From Lentibacillus cibarius (GTDB lineage Bacteria; Bacillota; Bacilli; Bacillales; Amphibacillaceae): a stretch of DNA of 64,000 bases. The notes beneath the pieces were generated by a model that was not told where the DNA came from, searched no databases, and saw only the letters and a program-made list of their open reading frames with translations. The stretch covers positions 3,348,001-3,412,000 of the forward strand of contig NZ_VCIA01000001.1 in NCBI RefSeq assembly GCF_005887555.1, written 5' to 3'. Below, piece after piece: positions 13,831 to 21,632 of this stretch. Position numbers and translations under genes: made by a program. Numbering within the stretch: the stretch's first letter is position 1; each line of letters begins with the position of its first letter.

Positions 13831-14262
13831 ATGAGTGAAGTTCTAGTTACTTCCAAAGCCATTGCGGCATATGGAAGCGATGGTCATGTACGTTCAGCGG
13901 ATGGATTGATTGACTTGAACCTCGTCGATTCTATCAGATCGAATGAAGGTTCAGGTGCTGATCCGGAACAACTTTTTGCCGCAGCTTATGCAGCCTGCTT
14001 TGATGGAGCGCTCCAGCTGGCAGCAAAAAAGAAAAAAGAAAGCATAGATTCAGAAACGACGGTTGAAGTAAGGTTGTACAAAGATACGGATTATGGCGGA
14101 TACAAAATTACTGTTCATCTGGATGTAAGAATTGAAGGGGTTAATCCGGAAGAAGCAGAAGAACTGGCCAGTAAAGCCTATCAGATTTGCCCGTATTCCA
14201 AAGCTACCAGGGGCAATATTACTGTCACGCTAAATCCGATGGCGGTGGAAAAGCCCAGCTGA
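13831..14262 (+). CDS. Organic hydroperoxide resistance protein (Ohr/OsmC family)
   Basis: 143 residues. Ohr proteins reduce organic hydroperoxides with two Cys residues. Both motifs are present: AAYAACFDGAL for the peroxidatic Cys and QICPYSKATRGN for the resolving Cys. The start is ATG 13831 with ATAGGAG 7 nt upstream; a GTG at 13822 lies in that site. It follows the LysR gene in the same direction. No MarR-type OhrR gene is next to it, so control by the LysR neighbour is possible but unproven. Confidence 0.92.
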   Translation: MSEVLVTSKAIAAYGSDGHVRSADGLIDLNLVDSIRSNEGSGADPEQLFAAAYAACFDGALQLAAKKKKESIDSETTVEVRLYKDTDYGGYKITVHLDVRIEGVNPEEAEELASKAYQICPYSKATRGNITVTLNPMAVEKPS

Positions 14263-14279
14263 GGGAGTATCAGAAGGCT

Positions 14280-14317
14280 AAAAGACGGATGACCACTTGT
14301 TGGGTCATCCGTCTTTT
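14280..14317. terminator. Bidirectional terminator between ohr and rqcH
   Basis: A perfect 15-bp stem: arms 14280-14294 and 14303-14317 around an 8-nt loop, with A and T runs at the two ends. It serves the plus-strand ohr gene and the minus-strand rqcH, whose stop codon lies inside the right arm. Confidence 0.9.
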
Positions 14318-16008
14318 AAGTTAATTGGTATTTCAGCATCAGGTGTGACGAACAGTGTTTTTTGATTGCCGTATGTGACATATCCGGGCTTGGCACCATT
14401 TGGCTTTTTCACATATCTGATTCGAGTGTAATCAACAGGCACAGATGATGACTGTTGTGATTTGCTGAAGTAGGCTGCTAGCTGGGCTGCTTCGAATAAT
14501 GTTTCCTCACTTGGATCACCGGAGCGGATGACTACGTGTGACCCTGGAATATTTTTGGTATGCAGCCAGATGTCATTACGGTGAGCAAGCTTCATGGTTA
14601 AATACTCATTTTGCTTGTTATTTTTACCGACAAGAATGACGGTTCCGTCTGAAGCTGTGTATTTTTCCGGTGCTGGTTTCTGTGTTTTCTTCTTTTTCCC
14701 TTGTTTTTGTTTCTTTAAATAACCTTCTTCCCGGAGCTCTTCACGTATTTCCTCAATATCCTCCTCACGGGCTGTATCGATTTGCTGCAGCAGTTGATCC
14801 AAATACGCGATTTCGTTATGCGTTTTGGTAATCTCCTCCTGTACTTTTTTCTTGGATGTTTTTAACTTCTGATACGTCTTAAAAAAGCGCTGCGCATTTT
14901 CACTTGGTGTTTTATCGGAGTTGAGTTCAATCGACATTGGTTTTTGTTCCGGATCATAATAGTCCGTTACAGTCACTGATGAATCACCATATTTCACCAG
15001 ATGCATATTGGCAGTCAAAAGCTCACCAAGCTTCTGGTATGTTTCGGCGTCTTCTGATTTAGCCAGGGTTTGTTCATGTTTTTTCAGTTTACGTCTGTTT
15101 TTATCCTGCTCGTTCTTAATAAACTGGTACAGATCTTTTGCTTGTTGTTTCACGCGATCTCGCTCGGCTTTGCCGGAATAAAACTTATCCAGCATCTCAT
15201 TCGTGCCAGCAAACGTTTCACTTTTCTCACCCCAATACGTGATTGGGAGAACGTGAAAGTCTTCCTTTTGTCCGCGATAGATCGCCGGTGTGTAATGATG
15301 ATGCGCTATGTGTTCCTTGATAGCTGCAAATGCTTCCTTATACGTATCAATCGTCCCGAGTTTAGCCTGATGGACAAGTTCATTGGCAATAAACGGGGAG
15401 AATCCAACGAGCGTATGAACAATCTGCATCGCCATTTTACCAGCATTAAAGTCCAGTTTCCTAATAAATGTGTCGCTATCTATTTGCAAAGGATCTAGTT
15501 TGTTCTGGCTTGGCGGGCGTTTATAATCGTGTCCGGGTAAAATCGTCCGGTAACGGTTTTGGGCAGCAGAGATATGTTTTAAGGAATCAAGAATGTGGCC
15601 TTTATCCCCATCAACTAACATAATATTGCTGTGTTTTCCCATTAATTCGACGATGAGCTTTTTCGTTGTCATGTCGCCTATTTCATTGCGTGAATGAATA
15701 GTGAACGTGATGACTCGCTCCATACCGTCCTGTTCAATCGATTCGAGCACGGCACCGGAGAGATGCTTCCGCAAGAGCATACAAAACATCGGTGGCTCTT
15801 TTGGGTTTCGGTATATGTCGTTTGTTAAATGAACGCGTGCATATACAGGATGGATAGAAAGGAGCAGCGAATGGTTCTGTCCTCGGCTGCGTACGGTCAG
15901 AACAAGCTCTGTCTCGGTCGGTTGAAATATTTTTGAGATTTTTCCGGGTAGGATTGTTTCATTCAGTTCTGCAGTTACCGCGCGAGTAACAATCCCATCA
16001 AATGGCAT
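14305..16008 (-). CDS. rqcH: Rqc2 homologue RqcH (NFACT/fibronectin-binding family)
   Basis: 567 residues, equivalent to B. subtilis yloA. RqcH binds stalled 50S subunits carrying peptidyl-tRNA and adds C-terminal alanine tails that mark failed proteins for degradation. Visible parts are the N-terminal NFACT-N domain (MPFDGIVTRAV), a central charged coiled coil (about residues 285-425, rich in Lys/Glu) and a C-terminal NFACT-R domain (NDIWLHTKNIPGSHVVIR). At positions 97-98, where the B. subtilis protein has an essential Asp-Arg pair, this one reads Glu-Arg. AGAGGTGATC precedes the start on the minus strand. It is divergent from the P-type ATPase gene, as in B. subtilis. Confidence 0.93.
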   Translation of the reverse strand: MPFDGIVTRAVTAELNETILPGKISKIFQPTETELVLTVRSRGQNHSLLLSIHPVYARVHLTNDIYRNPKEPPMFCMLLRKHLSGAVLESIEQDGMERVITFTIHSRNEIGDMTTKKLIVELMGKHSNIMLVDGDKGHILDSLKHISAAQNRYRTILPGHDYKRPPSQNKLDPLQIDSDTFIRKLDFNAGKMAMQIVHTLVGFSPFIANELVHQAKLGTIDTYKEAFAAIKEHIAHHHYTPAIYRGQKEDFHVLPITYWGEKSETFAGTNEMLDKFYSGKAERDRVKQQAKDLYQFIKNEQDKNRRKLKKHEQTLAKSEDAETYQKLGELLTANMHLVKYGDSSVTVTDYYDPEQKPMSIELNSDKTPSENAQRFFKTYQKLKTSKKKVQEEITKTHNEIAYLDQLLQQIDTAREEDIEEIREELREEGYLKKQKQGKKKKTQKPAPEKYTASDGTVILVGKNNKQNEYLTMKLAHRNDIWLHTKNIPGSHVVIRSGDPSEETLFEAAQLAAYFSKSQQSSSVPVDYTRIRYVKKPNGAKPGYVTYGNQKTLFVTPDAEIPINLKDG

Positions 16009-16195
16009 ATGATCACCTCTTCAGTCTGTGAACGATTGTGCTTCTAAAGGAAGTACTGCTCACCCGGCAGGCAAGCGAAAAGCAATCGTACGTTTCTTCA
16101 TCAATTATAGCATGTTTCAGGACGAGTCTGCATAGTTATCGAACAGAAGGAATTCCGCTAAAAGTTTTTATGTGGATAAATCTGGAGGAATGCAG

Positions 16196-18850
16196 ATGAA
16201 ATGGTATCAGATGGATACAGACCAAGTCGAACAAAAACTGTATGTATCAACGAAACGCGGGCTGTCCGCAAAACAGGTGGACGAGCGTTTGAAGCAATAT
16301 GGGACAAACCGTCTAGAGTCGGAAAAAAATGCATCAAAGTGGTTAATTTTCTTAAAACAATTCCAAGACTTTATGGTTCTTGTCCTTCTTGCTGCCACAC
16401 TAGTTGCCGGCCTGTTGGGAGAGTATGTTGATGCAATAGCCATCATGGTAATCGTTCTGGTTAACGGTTTTCTGGGATACTTCCAGGAACAAAAAGCAGA
16501 AAAGTCGCTTGCCAAATTAAAAGAAATGTCATCACCAGTAGCTCATGTCTTGCGTGATGGCAAATGGGAAAAGGTTCCATCCCAGGAAGTAGTGGTTGGA
16601 GATGTCGTACGTGTAAACAGTGGAGATCGGGTTCCTGCAGACATCCGGATAATTCAATCCAACAGTTTAGAAACGGAGGAGTCCGCCCTTACTGGTGAAT
16701 CGCTCCCAGTACAAAAACATGAAGCAAGTATTACCAAAGACAATCTAGATGCACAGGATCAGGTGAATATGAGTTTCATGAATACCATGGTAACGAGAGG
16801 GTCTGGTGTTGGTATTGTCGTTGGGACAGGCATGAATACCGTGATGGGTCAGATAGCATCGTTAATGGTGAAAACCGAAAAGACGACGACGCCTTTGGAG
16901 CATAAACTTGCTGAATTAGGCAAAGTGCTGATAGGTGTAGCCCTCGTCCTAACTGCACTTGTTGTTATAGTCGGTGTGTACCAAGGCCATGCTGTTTACA
17001 ACATGTTTCTCGCCGGGGTTTCTCTAGCCGTTGCTGCTATACCGGAAGGGCTGCCGGCGATTGTTACGGTGGCACTGTCATTAGGTGTGCAGCGTATGAT
17101 TAGGAAAAAAGCCGTTGTCCGAAAGCTATCAGCCGTCGAAACCTTGGGATGTGCGTCGGTTATTTGTTCAGATAAGACCGGAACAATGACAGAAAACCAA
17201 ATGACGGTTAAAGAAGTTTTTTTAAATGGAAAATGGTTGTATGTGACGGGTGATGGCTATGATGTTAATGGGGATTATTTTTGGAAGAAGGACCATGTAG
17301 GCAGAGACTTTCCAAATCTTGAACCAATGCTTTTGTATGGCATGTTGTGCAATCACGCATCTTTATTTGTAAAAAAAGGTAAATATATTGTGGATGGAGA
17401 CCCCACTGACGGTGCGCTACTCGTTGCAGCACGCAAACTGGGACTTAAACCGCAACTGCATGATAATTACCGCATTATTAAGGAGTTTCCGTTTGATTCA
17501 GAACGGAAACGAATGAGTGTCGTAATCGAAGACGAAAACAAGATGCGCTTTCTCATCACGAAAGGCGCACCGGAAGTGTTGATGCCGCGTTCAACCTACA
17601 TCATGAACGAAGATGGACGTAAACTCATGAAATCCGAAGATGAAAAGCAGTTGGACGGCGCGATTGATAGTATGGCCGATAAAGCGTTACGCACGCTAGC
17701 AATTGGAATGAAGCCATTATCAAGGCATGATTCACTTGAATCGGCTACATTAGAGAAAGAACTGACATTTATTGGTCTGTACGGGATGATGGATCCACCG
17801 AGAAAAGATGTTAAAAAGGCTATTGCCGAATGTCGTGATGCGGGCATAAAATCGGTGATGATAACCGGCGACCATGAAAAAACAGCTCGGGCAATCGCGA
17901 AGCAACTGGATCTGCTTCCAGAAAATGGTATGGTGTTAGACGGATCTCAACTGAACCAAATGTCGGTTGCCGAGCTGGAGGATATCATAGATCAAGTGTA
18001 TGTTTTTGCCAGAGTTACACCGGAGCATAAGCTGAAAATCGTCAATGCCTTTCAGGAAAAAGGGCATATTGTTGCCATGACGGGTGATGGTGTCAATGAC
18101 GCACCTGCTATTAAAGCAAGTGATATTGGTATAAGTATGGGAGAAAGCGGAACAGATGTAACGAAAGAAGCCTCATCGCTCGTTTTAATGGATGATAATT
18201 TTGCAACAATCAAATCGGCCATTATAGAGGGCCGCAATATATATGAGAATATCCGAAAGTTTATCCGTTATTTGCTCGCATCTAACGTTGGAGAAATTTT
18301 GGTCATGCTCTTTGCTATGTTGCTTGCCATGCCATTGCCACTCGTTCCGGTACAAATATTATGGGTGAATCTGGTTACGGACGGACTCCCGGCCATGGCA
18401 CTGGGACTTGATCAGTCAGAAGATGACGTTATGAAGCGCGGGCCGAGGAATCCAAAAGAGGGTGTGTTTGCTAGGGAGCTCGGTTTCAAGATTGTCAGCC
18501 GCGGCATTCTAATAGGTACGGTGACTTTAGTGGCGTTCATGCTAGCTTTCCAAAGCAATCCGGATAATCTCGTTTATGCGCAAACGATTGCTTTCACGAC
18601 ACTAGTGATGGCACAGTTGATCCATGTATTTGATTGCCGAAGCGAACATTCTTTATTTTCCAGAAATCCATTCGAAAACATCTATTTATTGCTGGCGGTA
18701 CTGTCATCTGTGTTACTGCTGCTCGTTGTTATCTATTGGGAAGTGCTGCAGCCGGTATTTCACACGACATCCCTAGGAATCAAGGATTGGTTATTTATTA
18801 TTGCTATGAGTTCTGTGCCGAGTGTCTTTTTTGGGTTCACCAAAAAATAG
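16196..18850 (+). CDS. Calcium-transporting P-type ATPase (type IIA)
   Basis: 884 residues, equivalent to B. subtilis yloB. The phosphorylation site SDKTGTMTEN (Asp326), the actuator TGES loop, the hinge MTGDGVNDAPAIK and about ten membrane segments are present. Calcium-site features of SERCA-type pumps are seen: AAIPEGLPAIV in membrane segment 4 and NLVTDGLPAMALG in segment 6. It should export Ca2+ from the cytoplasm. ATG 16196 is chosen because GGAGG lies 7 nt upstream; the earlier GTG 16172 and ATG 16190 are poorly spaced. Confidence 0.93.
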   Translation: MKWYQMDTDQVEQKLYVSTKRGLSAKQVDERLKQYGTNRLESEKNASKWLIFLKQFQDFMVLVLLAATLVAGLLGEYVDAIAIMVIVLVNGFLGYFQEQKAEKSLAKLKEMSSPVAHVLRDGKWEKVPSQEVVVGDVVRVNSGDRVPADIRIIQSNSLETEESALTGESLPVQKHEASITKDNLDAQDQVNMSFMNTMVTRGSGVGIVVGTGMNTVMGQIASLMVKTEKTTTPLEHKLAELGKVLIGVALVLTALVVIVGVYQGHAVYNMFLAGVSLAVAAIPEGLPAIVTVALSLGVQRMIRKKAVVRKLSAVETLGCASVICSDKTGTMTENQMTVKEVFLNGKWLYVTGDGYDVNGDYFWKKDHVGRDFPNLEPMLLYGMLCNHASLFVKKGKYIVDGDPTDGALLVAARKLGLKPQLHDNYRIIKEFPFDSERKRMSVVIEDENKMRFLITKGAPEVLMPRSTYIMNEDGRKLMKSEDEKQLDGAIDSMADKALRTLAIGMKPLSRHDSLESATLEKELTFIGLYGMMDPPRKDVKKAIAECRDAGIKSVMITGDHEKTARAIAKQLDLLPENGMVLDGSQLNQMSVAELEDIIDQVYVFARVTPEHKLKIVNAFQEKGHIVAMTGDGVNDAPAIKASDIGISMGESGTDVTKEASSLVLMDDNFATIKSAIIEGRNIYENIRKFIRYLLASNVGEILVMLFAMLLAMPLPLVPVQILWVNLVTDGLPAMALGLDQSEDDVMKRGPRNPKEGVFARELGFKIVSRGILIGTVTLVAFMLAFQSNPDNLVYAQTIAFTTLVMAQLIHVFDCRSEHSLFSRNPFENIYLLLAVLSSVLLLLVVIYWEVLQPVFHTTSLGIKDWLFIIAMSSVPSVFFGFTKK

Positions 18851-18891
18851 GTGGCTTCAATCAGTTCGATAAAATAACATTAATTTCATTC

Positions 18892-18917
18892 ACCCTTCCA
18901 TTTGCGGGAGGGTTTTT
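18892..18917 (+). terminator. Terminator after the calcium ATPase
   Basis: ACCCTTCC and GGGAGGGT form an 8-bp stem with one G-T pair around a 6-nt loop. It is followed by TTTTTATTTTT. Confidence 0.85.
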
Positions 18918-18981
18918 ATTTTTGCCGGTAAATTGCTATAATAGAAGATATTGTGTCTTTACTGGTGAGACGGTGAGGTAA

Positions 18982-19131
18982 ATGAACATGACAGGGTTTC
19001 AAACTAGGTTTTTTCTGATATGGGTACATCGGGCGGGCAATAGTGAGATTCTGAATGCAGGCAAAAAGGCAAAGTTAAATAGGGAATGCTTGTATTTTTA
19101 CACCAGTTTTCTATATAATGGATTATTATAG
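18982..19131 (+). other. Small open frame at the expected yloC position
   Basis: B. subtilis has yloC (YicC family, about 290 residues) between yloB and remA. Here the 382-nt gap cannot hold it. It contains a 49-codon frame that begins MNMTGF after GGTGAGG. YicC proteins begin with a similar MTGF motif, so this may be the first codons of a deleted yloC. The rest of the frame has no YicC likeness that I can see, so chance is also possible. Confidence 0.25.
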
Positions 19132-19200
19132 AGGTTGAATTATACGTGAAAGGTTGAATCACTAGAAAGTTATTCAATAGTTTTTAAATTAGGTGATTCA
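19090..19200 (+). promoter_or_regulatory. Probable remA promoter and leader dyad
   Basis: TTGTAT (19090-19095) and TATAAT (19114-19119) are 18 nt apart. Downstream, TGAATCAC (19155-19162) and GTGATTCA (19193-19200) form a perfect 8-bp inverted repeat with a 30-nt AT-rich loop, just before the remA ribosome-binding site. It could be an operator or a leader hairpin. Confidence 0.5.
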
Positions 19201-19232
19201 TCCATCAGAGAGAATTTTAAGGGGGAGCCAAT

Positions 19233-19499
19233 TTGAGTTTACGCTTAATCAATATCGGTTTTGGGAATGTCGTTTCTGCTAACCGTGTTATTTCGATTGT
19301 TTCGCCGGAATCTGCACCAATTAAACGAATTATTACCGTTGCCCGTGACAATAATAAACTAGTGGATGCCACTTATGGCCGGCGTACGCGGGCAGTTCTT
19401 GTTACGGACAGTGATCATGTCGTTCTGTCGGCCGTTCAACCTGAAACAGTCGGTCAACGTGTGATCAGTCACGAAGAAATAATAGATGAAAGTAGCTAG
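19233..19499 (+). CDS. remA: Extracellular matrix regulator RemA
   Basis: 88 residues, starting at TTG after AAGGGGGAG. Almost the whole protein matches the RemA family ([43 protein letters not shown]). RemA is a DNA-binding protein that activates matrix and osmoprotection genes in B. subtilis. It heads the remA-gmk-rpoZ group, with 14 nt to gmk. Confidence 0.96.
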   Translation: MSLRLINIGFGNVVSANRVISIVSPESAPIKRIITVARDNNKLVDATYGRRTRAVLVTDSDHVVLSAVQPETVGQRVISHEEIIDESS

Positions 19500-19513
19500 G
19501 AGGAACGAAGCTG

Positions 19514-20125
19514 ATGGATGAAAACGGGATTCTGTTCGTTTTGTCGGGGCCTTCCGGGGTCGGAAAAGGGACAGTCAGAAAAAAACTTTTTGAGCGGGCG
19601 GATGATCTTGCGTACTCTATATCCATGACAACAAGAGAACGCCGTGCTGGTGAACAAGACGGTGTTGATTATTTCTACAAAACGCATGAGCAGTTCGAAA
19701 AGCTTATAGCGGATAATGAGCTTTTGGAACATGCCCGGTTTGTCAATAATTACTATGGTACACCGAGAAAATATGTGGAGGACACATTGGCAGCGGGCAA
19801 GGATATCTTTCTGGAGATTGAAGTGCAGGGAGCCATGCAGGTGAAGGAAAACTTTCCGAAAGGCGTCTTCATCTTTTTATTCCCACCAAGTCTTGAAGAA
19901 TTAAAGGACCGGATCATGAGTAGAGCAACGGAGTCACCTGATGCTGTCCTAAAGAGATTGAAAGAAGCCCGTAGCGAAATTGAAATGATGGATGCGTATG
20001 ATTATGTTGTCGTTAACGATGATGTCGAACGAGCGGTGACAAAAATCCAGTCGATCATTCAAAGCGAACATTGCAGGCGTGAACGTATCGCGAAACAATA
20101 TAAAAAGTTATTGGAGGATGGATAA
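19514..20125 (+). CDS. gmk: Guanylate kinase
   Basis: 203 residues. It phosphorylates GMP to GDP with ATP. The P-loop [10 protein letters not shown] is near residue 12, and the GMP-binding signature [17 protein letters not shown] follows. AGGAGG ends 10 nt before the ATG. rpoZ begins 2 nt after the stop, so the two are co-transcribed. Confidence 0.97.
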   Translation: MDENGILFVLSGPSGVGKGTVRKKLFERADDLAYSISMTTRERRAGEQDGVDYFYKTHEQFEKLIADNELLEHARFVNNYYGTPRKYVEDTLAAGKDIFLEIEVQGAMQVKENFPKGVFIFLFPPSLEELKDRIMSRATESPDAVLKRLKEARSEIEMMDAYDYVVVNDDVERAVTKIQSIIQSEHCRRERIAKQYKKLLEDG

Positions 20126-20127
20126 TT

Positions 20128-20331
20128 ATGATGCTGGAACCATCAATTGATGACTTGCAGGAGAAAATTAAATCAAAGTATACGCTGGCAACCATTGCTG
20201 CCAAACGGGCACGTGAACTGCAGCATACGAACAACGTACTTGTTGAAAACTCAAAATCAAATAAGTACGTTGGGCAGGCATTAGAAGAAATTTATGCAGG
20301 AAAGCTGTTTGTAAAAGAAGATAGCAAGTAA
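20128..20331 (+). CDS. rpoZ: RNA polymerase omega subunit
   Basis: 67 residues. The core omega segment [17 protein letters not shown] followed by AAKRARELQ is conserved. Omega helps assemble the beta-prime subunit. The second codon is also ATG. It follows gmk directly. Confidence 0.95.
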   Translation: MMLEPSIDDLQEKIKSKYTLATIAAKRARELQHTNNVLVENSKSNKYVGQALEEIYAGKLFVKEDSK

Positions 20332-20339
20332 ACGTAACG

Positions 20340-20369
20340 ACCCTCGCGCTTTGCTGTTTGCGGGGGTTT
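20340..20369 (+). terminator. Probable terminator or attenuator between rpoZ and coaBC
   Basis: ACCCTCGC and GCGGGGGT form a GC-rich stem with a loop of about 12 nt. Only a short T run follows, so read-through into coaBC is likely. Confidence 0.55.
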
Positions 20370-20423
20370 AACATTTTGATAAACGGATTGATTTCTAGCT
20401 CCTGTCAACAAAGGAGGATGGCA

Positions 20424-21632
20424 ATGATTAATAATAAACGTATTGTGTTAGGGGTTTCAGGTGGAATAGCAGCTTATAAGGCCTGTGCGTTGACGAGTAA
20501 GCTAACCCAGCAAGGTGCGGATGTGAAAGTAGTCATGACGGACAATGCGCAAAAGTTCGTATCACCGCTGACATTTCAGGCACTGTCACGAAACCCGGTC
20601 TATACGGACACATTTGATGAAAAAGATCCTGCAAAGATTGCCCATATCGATCTTGCGGACTGGGCGGATATCACCTTGCTTGCACCTGCTACAGCGAATA
20701 TTATTGGAAAAGTAGCCAACGGTATTGCTGATGATATGTTATCGACTATCCTACTGGCAACACAGTCACAAGTATATATAGCACCGGCAATGAACGTACA
20801 TATGTACGCACATCCTGCAGTTAAGGCCAACATGAAACAACTTACGTCCTGGGGGTATCATTTCATTGAACCGGGCGCGGGTTATCTAGCTTGCGGCTAT
20901 GTAGGCAAGGGACGTTTAGAGGAACCCGAAAGCATTATTACAGCAATAGAAGAACACCAGAAGCAAAACGGACGATTAACCGGGAAAAAAGTGCTTATCT
21001 CGGCAGGACCGACCAAGGAAAAAGTGGATCCGGTCCGATTTTTCACGAACAGGTCCACGGGGAAGATGGGGTTTGCACTAGCTGAAGCAGCAAGCAGCAT
21101 GGGGGCAGAGGTGACACTGGTGACGGGTCCGGTCAACCTTTCACTGTCGGATGAACGGGTGCAGCGGATTGACGTTGTCACCGCCGAAGAGATGCATGAA
21201 GCAATGCATGCCCGATTTGAAGCGCAGGATGTAGTCATCAAAGCAGCTGCAGTAGCTGATTATCGTCCGAAACAAGTTTATGAAGAAAAAATGAAAAAAC
21301 ACGATGGTACTTGGCAGGTGGAAATGGAGCGGACAAAGGACATACTGCAGTCACTTGCTGAGCGGAAGACGGATCAATTTTTAGTCGGATTTGCCGCTGA
21401 AACGAAAGACCCGGTTGACTATGGTATCAAAAAGCTGCAGCAGAAAGATTTGGATGCCATTGTTATTAATAATGTGGCTGCGGATGGAGCGGGTTTTGGC
21501 GGCGATACGAACATTGTCACTTATGTTAATCGGGCTCACGAGAAAAAGAACATATCAAAAGCATCCAAACAGCAAATTGCTCGCCGGATTCTTGAATTGA
21601 TTTTGCAGGATATGAAGGATGAGAAAAAGTGA
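20424..21632 (+). CDS. coaBC: Phosphopantothenoylcysteine synthetase/decarboxylase CoaBC (Dfp)
   Basis: 402 residues carrying two coenzyme A steps. The N-terminal flavoprotein decarboxylase is seen in GVSGGIAAYKA, the active-site His region AHIDLADWAD and PAMNVHMY. The conserved ACGYVGKGRLEEP loop follows. The C-terminal synthetase begins at VLISAGPTKEKVDPVRF with the typical FTNRSTGKMGFALA. ATG 20424 is preferred because AAAGGAGG ends 7 nt upstream; ATG 20418 touches that site. Its stop overlaps the priA start. Confidence 0.96.
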   Translation: MINNKRIVLGVSGGIAAYKACALTSKLTQQGADVKVVMTDNAQKFVSPLTFQALSRNPVYTDTFDEKDPAKIAHIDLADWADITLLAPATANIIGKVANGIADDMLSTILLATQSQVYIAPAMNVHMYAHPAVKANMKQLTSWGYHFIEPGAGYLACGYVGKGRLEEPESIITAIEEHQKQNGRLTGKKVLISAGPTKEKVDPVRFFTNRSTGKMGFALAEAASSMGAEVTLVTGPVNLSLSDERVQRIDVVTAEEMHEAMHARFEAQDVVIKAAAVADYRPKQVYEEKMKKHDGTWQVEMERTKDILQSLAERKTDQFLVGFAAETKDPVDYGIKKLQQKDLDAIVINNVAADGAGFGGDTNIVTYVNRAHEKKNISKASKQQIARRILELILQDMKDEKK

